NCBI GenBank assembly: GCA_016708785.1
Contig: JADJFC010000001.1
Location: 496,001-560,000 of the forward strand
Length of the DNA stretch: 64,000 nt
Reading direction: 5' to 3'
Origin: Bacteroidota bacterium
Lineage (GTDB): Bacteria > Bacteroidota > Bacteroidia > AKYH767-A > 2013-40CM-41-45
A program made the position numbers and the translations under genes. The notes beneath the pieces were generated by a model, which was not told the DNA's origin, did not search any database, and was given only the letters and a program-made list of their open reading frames with translations. Shown here piece after piece: positions 9,783 to 17,755 of the stretch. The first letter of the stretch is position 1. Each line of letters opens with the position of its first letter.

Positions 9783-11213
9783 ATGAAAAAACCGATCTGG
9801 ATTGCAGCTATGTTAGCGGCTATTTGCATTTTAACATCTTCCGTTTTTGCGAAAGACGCCAATGGTTATGAAATCAAAGTGCATATTGAAGGCTTGAGAG
9901 ATACCGGCTTGTACCTTGGAAATCATTACGGCGACAAACAATATGTCAGAGATACAATCAGACTTGATCAAAACGGTTGGGGAACATTTAAAGGGCCCGA
10001 TACTTTACCGGGTGGTATTTATCTGGTTATTCTTCCGAATAAAACATATTTCGAAATTTTGGCAAATGAACAAAAGTTTACCATCGAAACGGATACAATT
10101 GATTACGTACAGCACATGAAAGTATCCGGTTCACTTGAGAACAAACTGTTTAATGATCATCAGAAATATATCATTGAAAAATCGAAAGAGACTCAATTAA
10201 TCAAAGTTAGGCTTGATGCGAACAAAGACAATAAAGATTCTGTTGCAGTCTTAAGAGAGAAACTGAATTCTGCTGACAAAGAAGTGAAAGCATACCACCT
10301 GAAAATTGTAACAGATTACCCGAATACCTTCATGGCGAAGATCATTAAGACAATGGCTGAACCGGATGTTCCTGAAGCACCTAAAGATGCGAATGGCGTT
10401 ATTACTGATTCAACCTTTCAATTCAGATATTTTAAAGCTCACTTTTTTGATAACGTCGATTTTGGTGACGAACGTTTACTTCGCACGCCAATTTTTCAAA
10501 GCAAGATCAAAACATACACTCAACAGCTTACTGTTCCCCTACCCGATTCATTGATACAATCTGTTGATACAATCATCATCAAAGCAAGGGCAAATAAGGA
10601 AGTATTCAAATATTGCGTAGCAACACTTGCCAATTTCTATGAGACTTCAAACATTATGGGTTATGATAAAGTGTTTGTTCATATAGCTGAGAATTATTAT
10701 TTGACGAAAGAAGCATTCTGGGCAGACTCTGCTCTTCAGGCAAAAATTCTTGAGCGAGTAATGAAGATCAAACCGAATATTCTAGGTGTGCCGGCGTACG
10801 ATATGCATATGCCTGACACCGCTTTAAAAATGCATAAGTTATATGACGTCAAAGCAAAATACACCATACTTGTTTTCTGGGATCCAACATGTAGTCATTG
10901 TAAAACTGAAATCCCAAAACTTTCTCAATATTACGATAGCGTAAAAGTTTCAAAAAATATTGAAGTATTCTCTGTTGGCATAGAATCCGATATCGAACTT
11001 TGGAAAAAATTTATTCGTGATAACAAATTAAAATGGATAAACGTTTCTGACCTGTACAACAATACCAATTTCAGAAATTATTACGACATCTACTCCACTC
11101 CTGTCATTTATTTACTTGATGAGCAAAAACGAATTATTGCAAAAAGGCTTGACACGGATAAAGTAAGAGACTTCATAGAGAATGAAGAGAAGAAAGAAAA
11201 AGCAAAAAAATAA
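9783..11213 (+). CDS. Periplasmic thioredoxin-like (TlpA/DUF5106-type) protein
   Basis: 476 residues from the ATG at 9783, which opens a signal peptide (KKPIWIAAMLAAICILTSSVFA); the upstream ATG at 9750 would add 11 polar residues. Residues ~25-125 resemble the DUF4369 beta domain found in Bacteroidota thiol proteins (GLYLGNHYGDKQY). A helical middle follows, then a thioredoxin fold near residues 350-475 with the redox motif CSHC in DPTCSHCKTEIPKL and the cis-proline segment STPVIYLLD. Role inferred: thiol-disulfide exchange in the periplasm; the substrate is unknown. It stands alone between two terminators. Confidence 0.88.
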   Translation: MKKPIWIAAMLAAICILTSSVFAKDANGYEIKVHIEGLRDTGLYLGNHYGDKQYVRDTIRLDQNGWGTFKGPDTLPGGIYLVILPNKTYFEILANEQKFTIETDTIDYVQHMKVSGSLENKLFNDHQKYIIEKSKETQLIKVRLDANKDNKDSVAVLREKLNSADKEVKAYHLKIVTDYPNTFMAKIIKTMAEPDVPEAPKDANGVITDSTFQFRYFKAHFFDNVDFGDERLLRTPIFQSKIKTYTQQLTVPLPDSLIQSVDTIIIKARANKEVFKYCVATLANFYETSNIMGYDKVFVHIAENYYLTKEAFWADSALQAKILERVMKIKPNILGVPAYDMHMPDTALKMHKLYDVKAKYTILVFWDPTCSHCKTEIPKLSQYYDSVKVSKNIEVFSVGIESDIELWKKFIRDNKLKWINVSDLYNNTNFRNYYDIYSTPVIYLLDEQKRIIAKRLDTDKVRDFIENEEKKEKAKK

Positions 11214-11224
11214 TTGACCAAACA

Positions 11225-11252
11225 AAAAAGCCACCCTTCGGTGGCTTTTTTG
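11225..11252. terminator. Terminator between convergent genes
   Basis: AAAAAGCCACC, a short TTCG-type loop, GGTGGCTTTTT. The A and T runs on both sides let it act in both directions; it separates the thioredoxin-like gene (+) from the HMA gene (-). Confidence 0.9.
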
Positions 11253-11284
11253 TTCTTCCATATATTTCAACAGATATTTCCGTC

Positions 11285-11806
11285 TCACGGTTTTTCTATT
11301 GGAATGACAAAATAAAGACCACTTTTCTTAAAATCAATTTCCGGGAATTCATTTTTACTTTTCACAAACTCATTTTTCGTTTGAAACTTTTGTCCAATAA
11401 ACCGTAAAGAACAATTCCTTTGCGTTGGTTTACTTCTCAGGAAATAAAAATGGTAACCATTTTCTGAAAGTTCGGAAGTCAGAAAAGTGTTTTCTATAAA
11501 TGAATAATCCGCTGTCAGGAATCGTACTGAAAAACCTGCATCAACTACGGCATTCGCAACTTTATCAATATCGACCGGTTGGCCTTTCTTAAATGTAATT
11601 TCGCCTGATTTTTTTTCAAGATCCATCACTACCGATTCCACAAAAGGCAAATTTCGAAAACTCTTTTCAACACTTTTTGTACATGCTGAACAGGTCATTC
11701 CATTTACTCCAATTTTTACGTGACTGAATTGACCAAAAGTCGAAACAGAACAAAGACAAAAAATGAGCAGGAAGGTACCAACAACTCCTAAAATTCGATT
11801 TTTCAT
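11285..11806 (-). CDS. Exported heavy-metal-associated (HMA) domain protein
   Basis: 173 residues with an N-terminal signal peptide (cleavage likely after FGQ, residue 26). Residues ~28-95 form an HMA fold with the metal-binding GMTCSAC motif (Cys39 and Cys42), typical of Cu(I)/Hg(II)-binding domains of CopZ and P-type ATPases. The remaining ~80 residues have no motif I recognise. Free-standing exported HMA proteins like this are common in Bacteroidota near copper or cobalt/zinc efflux genes. It is divergent from the next gene (102-base gap), so both could share a regulatory region. Role inferred: periplasmic metal chaperone. Confidence 0.85.
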   Translation of the reverse strand: MKNRILGVVGTFLLIFCLCSVSTFGQFSHVKIGVNGMTCSACTKSVEKSFRNLPFVESVVMDLEKKSGEITFKKGQPVDIDKVANAVVDAGFSVRFLTADYSFIENTFLTSELSENGYHFYFLRSKPTQRNCSLRFIGQKFQTKNEFVKSKNEFPEIDFKKSGLYFVIPIEKP

Positions 11807-11907
11807 ATTTTTTTATGATTTTTGTCTGCTTTTCAACCGACGAGAATCACTGCTAATTTACTCCTATATACTCGAATTTTATCTACTTTTACAACAATTA
11901 TTAAACA

Positions 11908-12276
11908 GTGAAAACTTTCATAGCTGCTTTTCTTTTTCTGGCAATTGCGATTCAACTCACCGGCAATCTAATTACTGTTGCTGCTTACGAGTTGAACAAG
12001 GATTATATTTCAAAAAATTTATGTGTGAATAGGGACAAACCCAAGAGTCATTGTAATGGAAAATGTCATTTAATGAAAGAACTTCAGAAAGAAGAAAAGA
12101 AAAATGACCGTCCGTGCAATTCAATGAAAGATAAAATCGAAACAGTACAGTTTTTTGAATCATCAATTGAAAGTAATTTTGTGAACGAATCAAAAGGCTC
12201 AATAATTGACATCATTTATTTAGAAAGTAAAACTTTTCATTTCGAGAATGCGATTTTTCACCCACCTCTCGTTTAG
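11908..12276 (+). CDS. Small exported CNGKCH-motif protein, metal cluster
   Basis: 122 residues; a GTG start at 11908 gives a hydrophobic N-terminus (TFIAAFLFLAIAIQLTG), either a signal peptide or an anchor. The region ENLCVNRDKPKSHCNGKCHLMKEL-like, here residues ~33-55, holds Cys residues in a CxGKCH motif followed by a Lys/Glu-rich stretch. From memory, short proteins with this motif recur in Bacteroidota beside HMA proteins and outer-membrane metal receptors; the function is not established. The CxxxCH arrangement could bind metal but has the wrong spacing for heme c. Position between the HMA gene and the Met/His-rich gene supports a metal role. Confidence 0.7.
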   Translation: MKTFIAAFLFLAIAIQLTGNLITVAAYELNKDYISKNLCVNRDKPKSHCNGKCHLMKELQKEEKKNDRPCNSMKDKIETVQFFESSIESNFVNESKGSIIDIIYLESKTFHFENAIFHPPLV

Positions 12277-12357
12277 ATTCCCTATTCGCCATCGCGAATA
12301 AAATTTCATTTTTTTATTTCCAAATTTATCCGTGACAGGATAAATAAAATCCTATTT

Positions 12358-13389
12358 ATGAAAATACTTTTTTTCACTATAATTCTATTTTTGTTAGGCA
12401 ATAAAGCTTCAAATGCCCAACAACAAGACGCAAGTCCGGCCGGAGTAATGATCAGTCACGCGCATCCTAAAGGTGGCTGGATGTTCAATTATTCATTCAT
12501 GCACATGAATATGGGCGGCAATTTTAAAGGCAACGAAAAGATAAGTAACGAAGAGATCTTCAACTCTTATCTGATGGCCGGAACATCCATGAAAATGGAC
12601 ATGCACATGCTAATGGCAATGCATGGCATTACGGGAAGGTTTACTATAATGGTTATGGCAAATTACGTTTCCAATTCTATGGATATGACAATGTATGAAG
12701 GTGCTATTGGCGCACATAACCACAGCGGATCAGATGTCGCACAACCTCAGGAAAACATGACAATGAATACGTCAGGTATTAGCGACACAAAAATCCATGG
12801 TATCTATAAATTGATGAATGGAGAACAGTCTTCGCTGGTTGCCAGTCTAGGAGTCAATGTCCCAACCGGAAATTACAAGATCTCAGGAAATCCCTGTAGC
12901 TCCACACCGAATGAAAGATATCCTTACATGATGCAAACAGGCACCGGTTCAGTCGATTTCTCACCAGGATTCACTTATCTTTCTGCCGGAAATAAATTCA
13001 ATTGGAGTAGTCAACTGATAGGAACTCTTCGTCCATTCAAAAACGATATAGGCTACCATTATGGTAGCGAACTATATCTGAACTGCTGGGGCGGCTATAA
13101 AATCAAGCGTTTTGCCTCTACTTCTTTACGACTGGAAGCTATTACAACAGCCGGAATGTCAGGAAAAGATGCAACACTTCCTATGACAAATGAGCCTTCT
13201 TCTGACTACAAAAATTATGGCGGACAAAAAATAAATTCTTATCTTGGTGTTAACTTCTTTTTAAATAAAGGATTCCTAAAAGAAAGTAAATTTGCTGTCG
13301 AATACGGAATTCCTGTTTATCAAAATTACAATGGAATTCAACAAGGCTTGAAAGGAATTGTTGTGGCGGGGGTTACTTTGTCATTATGA
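12358..13389 (+). CDS. Met/His-rich outer-membrane protein (transporter-like), metal cluster
   Basis: 343 residues with a signal peptide (to about SNAQQ, residue 22). The mature part is rich in alternating beta strands and aromatic residues, ends in a strand (VVAGVTLSL) typical of an outer-membrane barrel, and resembles the MetA-pathway/transporter barrel family. Residues ~45-130 are unusually rich in Met and His (MHMNMGG, MKMDMHMLMAMHG, MDMTMYEG, HNHSG), a composition seen in copper-binding segments. With its neighbours this suggests an outer-membrane step of copper or silver handling; that is inference. Its stop codon TGA is the first unit of the TGAAG microsatellite. Confidence 0.8.
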   Translation: MKILFFTIILFLLGNKASNAQQQDASPAGVMISHAHPKGGWMFNYSFMHMNMGGNFKGNEKISNEEIFNSYLMAGTSMKMDMHMLMAMHGITGRFTIMVMANYVSNSMDMTMYEGAIGAHNHSGSDVAQPQENMTMNTSGISDTKIHGIYKLMNGEQSSLVASLGVNVPTGNYKISGNPCSSTPNERYPYMMQTGTGSVDFSPGFTYLSAGNKFNWSSQLIGTLRPFKNDIGYHYGSELYLNCWGGYKIKRFASTSLRLEAITTAGMSGKDATLPMTNEPSSDYKNYGGQKINSYLGVNFFLNKGFLKESKFAVEYGIPVYQNYNGIQQGLKGIVVAGVTLSL

Positions 13390-13520
13390 AGTGAAGTGAA
13401 GTGAAGTGAAGTGAAGTGAAGTGAAGTGAAGTGAAGTGAAGTGAAGTGAAGTGAAGTGAAGTGAAGTGAAGTGAAGTGAAGTGAAGTGAAGTGAAGTGAA
13501 GTGAAGTGAAGTGAAGTGAA
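13387..13520. repeat. Pentanucleotide microsatellite (TGAAG) x ~27
   Basis: 134 bases of uninterrupted TGAAG repeat with no visible interruption. It starts with the TGA stop of the Met/His-rich gene and ends 20 bases before a TAATTTCG box upstream of the next gene. Tandem repeats this long and pure are prone to slipped-strand change. Antisense frames through it are open only because TTCAC/ACTTC contains no stop. Confidence 0.97.
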
Positions 13521-13540
13521 AATGTTGATATATAAAAAAA

Positions 13541-13548
13541 TAATTTCG
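13541..13548 (+). promoter_or_regulatory. Possible -7 box (TAATTTCG) just after the microsatellite
   Basis: TAATTTCG is one base off TAnnTTTG and lies 29 bases before the ATG at 13578. A -33 element at the usual ~20-base spacing would fall at the end of the TGAAG repeat. Confidence 0.4.
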
Positions 13549-13577
13549 CATTAAAACCAAAAAAAACAAAATAAATT

Positions 13578-13979
13578 ATGAAAAAAATCGCATCATTATT
13601 AATGCTTGTATTAATTGGAAGTCTGGGATTTGCGCAGGACGCGCCGAAAAAACCATCCCCTTTTGACACATGGCCGGAATTGAAAACATTTCACGGTGTA
13701 ATGTCTTCTACTTTCCATCCAAGCGAAGAAGGAAATCTTGAACCTATCAAAACAAGAGCAACTGAAATGCGCGAGAAGGCTGCCGCATTGGCTGACTCAA
13801 AAATTCCTGCTGATCTGGATAATGAAAAAGTAAGAGCAGCTGTCAACAAATTAAAAGACAATACTGTTGTTATGGAAAAAATGGTAAAGGATAAGAAAAG
13901 CGACAAAGAGATTACTGAATATCTTGTTGTGCTTCATGACACTTTCCATGAAATTGTTGGGCTTTGCAGACATGAATAG
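13578..13979 (+). CDS. Small exported His-rich helical protein (unknown)
   Basis: 133 residues with a clear signal peptide (KKIASLLMLVLIGSLGFAQ). The mature ~113 residues look all-helical, like a four-helix bundle: TFHGVMSSTFHPSEEG, then TRATEMREKAAALADSKIP, then a helix with VRAAVNKLKDNTVVMEKM, then a last helix LVVLHDTFHEIVGLCRHE. The paired His in the first and last helices and the C-terminal CxH could bind metal or heme; the end resembles a cytochrome c' CxxCH site with the first Cys missing. No family is recognised with confidence. Location after the metal cluster and microsatellite suggests a linked job. Confidence 0.8.
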   Translation: MKKIASLLMLVLIGSLGFAQDAPKKPSPFDTWPELKTFHGVMSSTFHPSEEGNLEPIKTRATEMREKAAALADSKIPADLDNEKVRAAVNKLKDNTVVMEKMVKDKKSDKEITEYLVVLHDTFHEIVGLCRHE

Positions 13980-14008
13980 AAATAAATCAATAATTAATAA
14001 TTAGACAC

Positions 14009-14896
14009 ATGAAAACGAAACTTACTTTATTAGCAGTGCTTGTTTTTTGTTCATTTCAATCAAGATCACAATTGGTGAATGGTGGTTTTGAGAATTGGAC
14101 AAACTTTGGGACTTATTCTGACCCGGAGCACTGGTTCAGTTTTAATTATGTCACCTCAAATTTTGGAGTACTTACTTGCGAGGAAGGCACTCCGGGAAAT
14201 CCGGGAGCTAAGTATGTAAAGTTAATTTCAAAAGACATTCCCGGAATTGGAGTAATGGCAGGTTCAATTACCAGTGGTGAATACATTAGTTCTACTGGTC
14301 AATACATCAATGGAATTCCTTTCTCTCAACGTCCTGCTAGCTTCACCGGTTCATGGCAATATGTGGCAGGTGCGGGAGATATGGGTGCTATGTATGTAAT
14401 GTTAACGAAATGGAATCCCAGCTTAGGGGGGCAGGATCTTGTAGCAGTGACTTCAACCGACCTAACAGGAACGATAACAACCTGGACAAATTTCGATTTA
14501 CCATTCTCCTATTTAAATTCAGATACTCCTGATTCAGCAACAATCTATTTCACAGCATCAGGAGCAGGAACAGGCGGACCGGTTGATGGTAGTTATATTT
14601 ACCTGGACAACCTTGCATTTACCGGTACAGCCACAGGTATCACTACCGGTCCCATTCCGGTTGTGGTAGAAGTTTACCCAAATCCGGCAAAGCAATTTGT
14701 ATTTGTTGACCAGTCAAATCCGGCAAAGGAAACCAAATATGAAATCAATTCTCTTGATGGGAAATCAGTTCAAACAGGTACGATTTACGGAATAAAATCT
14801 AAGATCGAATTCAATGACCTGAAACCGGGAGTTTACTTTGTGAACCTTATCAATGATGGGGTGAAGACGGTGAAGAGGATCGTTATTAGTGAATAG
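14009..14896 (+). CDS. T9SS-sorted secreted protein
   Basis: 295 residues; signal peptide ending near SRSQ (residue 20), then a carbohydrate-binding-like beta-sandwich starting LVNGGFENWTNFG, with D-L-A-F at the end of the sandwich (YIYLDNLAFTG near residue 205), resembling PCMD-type domains of Bacteroidota. The last ~75 residues are a type IX sorting domain (VEVYPNPAKQFVFVDQ... RIVISE). It starts 29 bases after the small His-rich gene, so the two may be cotranscribed. Function unknown beyond being a surface or secreted protein. Confidence 0.85.
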   Translation: MKTKLTLLAVLVFCSFQSRSQLVNGGFENWTNFGTYSDPEHWFSFNYVTSNFGVLTCEEGTPGNPGAKYVKLISKDIPGIGVMAGSITSGEYISSTGQYINGIPFSQRPASFTGSWQYVAGAGDMGAMYVMLTKWNPSLGGQDLVAVTSTDLTGTITTWTNFDLPFSYLNSDTPDSATIYFTASGAGTGGPVDGSYIYLDNLAFTGTATGITTGPIPVVVEVYPNPAKQFVFVDQSNPAKETKYEINSLDGKSVQTGTIYGIKSKIEFNDLKPGVYFVNLINDGVKTVKRIVISE

Positions 14897-14900
14897 TGAA

Positions 14901-14918
14901 TCCCGAAAGCTATCGGGA
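14901..14918. repeat. Palindromic TCCCGA..TCGGGA intergenic element
   Basis: TCCCGAAAGCTATCGGGA, an almost perfect 18-base palindrome. A perfect version (TCCCGATAGCTATCGGGA) occurs at 39737-39754, so it is a dispersed repeat. Confidence 0.75.
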
Positions 14919-14920
14919 TG

Positions 14921-14968
14921 AAAAAAATGCGGATTTCGGATTTGGCAATCCGAAATCCGCATTTTTTT
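14921..14968. terminator. Strong bidirectional terminator
   Basis: A 20-bp perfect stem: 14921-14940 pairs with 14949-14968 (core TGCGGATTTCGGA) around an 8-base loop, with A7 and T7 at the two ends. It separates the T9SS gene (+) and purL (-) and touches the purL stop codon. Confidence 0.93.
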
Positions 14969-17192
14969 TACATCATCATTTTTGGCAGAGCATTTTCAAA
15001 TAACTCTTTTGCCTCTGAAATAGTACCGAACGATTCTTCGTCGATAAGAATTTCGCCTTCTGTGACCATTCCAAGATTTGAAAACTCAACATCGGCAGCT
15101 GCGAGGAAGTCTACGAAATTATCCATCTTGTCAGGGTGAACAGACACCACTACTCTACTTTGTGCTTCGCCGAATAAGAAGGCATCGGCACGAACATCGA
15201 AATCTGTTTCGATAGAGAAGCCGAGGTTTTTAGGCATTGCTGATTCAGCAAGCGTGACGTATAATCCGCCATCGGAAACATCATGTGCAGATTCGATCAG
15301 ATCTTTTTTGATCAAGTGCTTGATCACACTTTGAATTTTGTGTTCAACATCTAAATCAAAAAACGGAGCCGGAGATTTTTTTACATTATGGAATGAATAA
15401 AGATATTCAGAACTGTTAATGTCATTCTTAGATTCACCGATCATAAAAATATAATCGCCTGCATATTTAAAGTCTAATGTCATGCGATTACGCTTGTCAT
15501 CGAGAATACCTAATATACCAATTGTTGGTGTTGGGAAAACAGGACCTTCATCCGATGACTGGTTATAGAAACTAACATTTCCACCGGTAACAGGCGTTTG
15601 GAATTTGCGACATGCTTTTCCCATTCCTTTTATCGCTTGCACAAATTGCCAGTAGACTTCTTTGTTATATGGATTTCCAAAATTCAGACAGTTTGTAATT
15701 GCAGAAGGTTCACCTCCGCTACAAACGATATTTCGTGCAGATTCAGCAACAGCAATTGAGCATCCAATTTCCGGATCTGCGTAGACGTAACGTGAATTAC
15801 AATCCACTGTAAGCGCAATGGCTTTTTCAGTTCCACGGACATTTACAATTGCTGCATCACTCGGAGAATTTGTACTCATATTCACCGTACCTACCATTGA
15901 ATCGTATTGAGTCGAAACCCATTTCTTCGAAGCAATGTTTGGATGCGACAATAAGAAAGTCGCAACCTGACGAAGATCTTCAGGCTCTTCTACTGAGTCG
16001 ATATTAAATCGCTTGTTCTCGTGATAGTATGCAGGAACAGAATATTCTCTTTCATAGATCGGAGCACCGCCGCCAAGTACCAATGAATCTGCCGGGACAT
16101 TAGCGATCATCTCCTCATTCATATAAAACTTCAACTGTGTTCCAGATGTTACTTCACCGATCTGAACACAATTCAAATCCCATTTATCAAAAACAGTGAG
16201 GACTTCTTTCTCGCGACCTTTTTTCACAACAATAAGCATACGCTCTTGTGATTCGCTAAGCAGTATTTCCCATGAATGCATATTCTTCTGGCGAGTCGGA
16301 ACTTTATCGAGATAAATGTTCATTCCATGTTTTCCTTTTGCAGACATTTCTGAAGTAGAGCAGATAATTCCTGCTGCACCCATATCCTGCATACCGATAA
16401 CGGCTCCCGTTTTTATCACTTCCAAAGAAGCTTCCAGCAAAAGTTTTTCTGTGAAAGGATCACCAACCTGAACTGAAGGAAGATCTTCAGCTGAATCTTC
16501 GTGAAGATCGCCGCTGGCAAACGTAGCTCCATGTATTCCGTCTTTACCAGTGGCAGAACCGACAATGAAGACAGGGTTTCCGATTCCATATGATGTTGCT
16601 GAAACGGTTTTACCTTCTTCAACAATTCCGGCCGACATTGCATTGACCAATGGATTGACATTGTAGCATTCGTCGAAGAACAATTCTCCGCCTACTGTTG
16701 GAACACCAAATGCATTTCCGTAATCACCAATTCCTTTTACAACACCACGTAATAACCATTTTGTTTTTCCAGTTCCGGATTTCCGAAACGAAGTGAATTC
16801 AACTGAGCGATTGGACGGGCACCCATTGTAAATATGTCGCGGTTGATTCCGCCAACACCTGTTGCAGCGCCTTGATAAGGTTCAATTGCTGAAGGGTGAT
16901 TATGTGATTCGATCTTAAAACAACAAGCTAATCCATCGCCGATAGAAACCAAGCCTGCATTTTCAGCACCTGCCGCAGCCAACATATGTGGGCCATCTTT
17001 CGGCAATGTTTTTAACCAGATGATTGAGTTCTTATATGAGCAATGCTCACTCCACATTACACTGTAAATACTTAGTTCTGTAAAATTTGGAGTGCGTCCG
17101 AGAAACTCTTTTATCTTTTCAAATTCTTCCGGCAAAAGCCCTAATTCCTTAGCAGATTCAACAGTTACGGCTTGTTCGAGTACGTCTGACAT
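14968..17192 (-). CDS. purL: Phosphoribosylformylglycinamidine synthase II, PurL (one apparent frameshift)
   Basis: Fourth step of purine synthesis: ATP-dependent amidation of FGAR to FGAM, in the cytosol with PurS and PurQ. N-terminal part: WSEHCSYKNS, a PurL hallmark, and the HNHPSAIEPYQGAATGVGGI nucleotide-binding motif. C-terminal part: ATP-binding and second AIRS-like domain (GGGLYVTLAE-type segment DVSDGGLYVTLAESA). The frame breaks at an A5 run (plus-strand T at 16764-16768): with a sixth A the protein reads ELEKTKWLLRGVVKGIGDYG, the expected PurL sequence. The repaired protein has 741 residues, the usual small PurL length. A single missing base in a homopolymer in an essential gene points to an assembly error. 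Confidence 0.95.
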
Positions 17193-17212
17193 GATTGGTT
17201 TTTTGATGATTG

Positions 17213-17220
17213 CAAAGGTA
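17213..17220 (-). promoter_or_regulatory. purL: Bacteroidota -7 box (TACCTTTG) before purL
   Basis: On the minus strand TACCTTTG ends 20 bases before the purL ATG, exactly the spacing seen for yidC. No good -33 TTG was found. Confidence 0.55.
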
Positions 17221-17396
17221 TAATTCTTTTTTCGAAGTCTTTCTTTTGTTTATTGTTTAAGATTTAAAGTTTCCGACTTCGGAGGTCTTAGTTTCTGATA
17301 AAACTATTTTCATTAGAAAATAAGTGCCAAATCGTAAACTATTACTTTCAATTTTTCTTTTTTTGTTTGCCCAAAAAAAGAAACAAAAAAAGGGCC

Positions 17397-17478
17397 CCAC
17401 GCGCACCAAATCATTTGAATCTTCGATTATTCTACACCTCCTTGATTCGACTTTCAAATGATTTCGCGCAGCGCGTGG
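17397..17478. repeat. Intergenic inverted-repeat element
   Basis: The 563-base gap 17193-17755 holds no credible gene. Within it, CCACGCGC (17397-17404) pairs with GCGCGTGG (17471-17478) and AAATCATTTGAA (17408-17419) pairs with TTCAAATGATTT (17453-17464), giving a long cruciform-capable element. It is GC-richer than its surroundings and preceded by an A-rich AAAGAAACAAAAAAAGGG stretch. It resembles a dispersed non-coding repeat; only one copy is in this window. The rest of the gap is AT-rich without visible signals except the repeat at 17670. Confidence 0.65.
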
Positions 17479-17669
17479 ACTCCCCGCACAATCACTGCTT
17501 TATCTTTGAATAAAAAAAATGCTTGTCAACAGAGGACAGGGACTTACATTATGTTACTCTTCGAAATTATGATTAAAGAATAATTTTCAACTTATATTCT
17601 ATTCTCGAATTAGATTTACCTCAAATTGAGTGAAATAGCTATTGATGACTTTAAATTACATAGAAATCC

Positions 17670-17698
17670 ACTTACCAATTACTACTTACTACTCACTA
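17670..17698. repeat. ACTTACTACTCACT word repeat, copy 1
   Basis: A stretch composed of ACTTACCA, ATTACT, ACTTACT, ACTCACTA words, 58 bases before the next start codon. Related stretches lie at 20950-20976 (reverse orientation), 21125-21155 and 21191-21222. Confidence 0.7.
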
Positions 17699-17755
17699 AA
17701 TTTTATTAAACAAAAAAAAAGCTCTTTCTTTCATGTAAAATAAGAGAATCCCAGA

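Noticed and set aside
13387..13520. CRISPR array
   Set aside because: A five-base tandem repeat without spacers; no cas genes in the window.
13373..13669. Antisense open frames reading FTSLH repeats through the microsatellite
   Set aside because: Open only because the repeated five-base word has no stop codon; no start context or family.
16737..16780. Programmed ribosomal frameshifting in purL and the other broken genes
   Set aside because: Needs no slippery X-XXY-YYZ site plus structure in most cases, and the breaks are scattered over ten unrelated genes.
17257..17457. 66-codon minus-strand frame upstream of purL
   Set aside because: It lies in an AT-rich spacer over the 17397 inverted repeat, has a low-complexity FFCFFFW run and no credible start.
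17397..17478. Insertion sequence ends
   Set aside because: Long inverted repeat but no transposase, no target duplication and a spacer of only ~33 bases.
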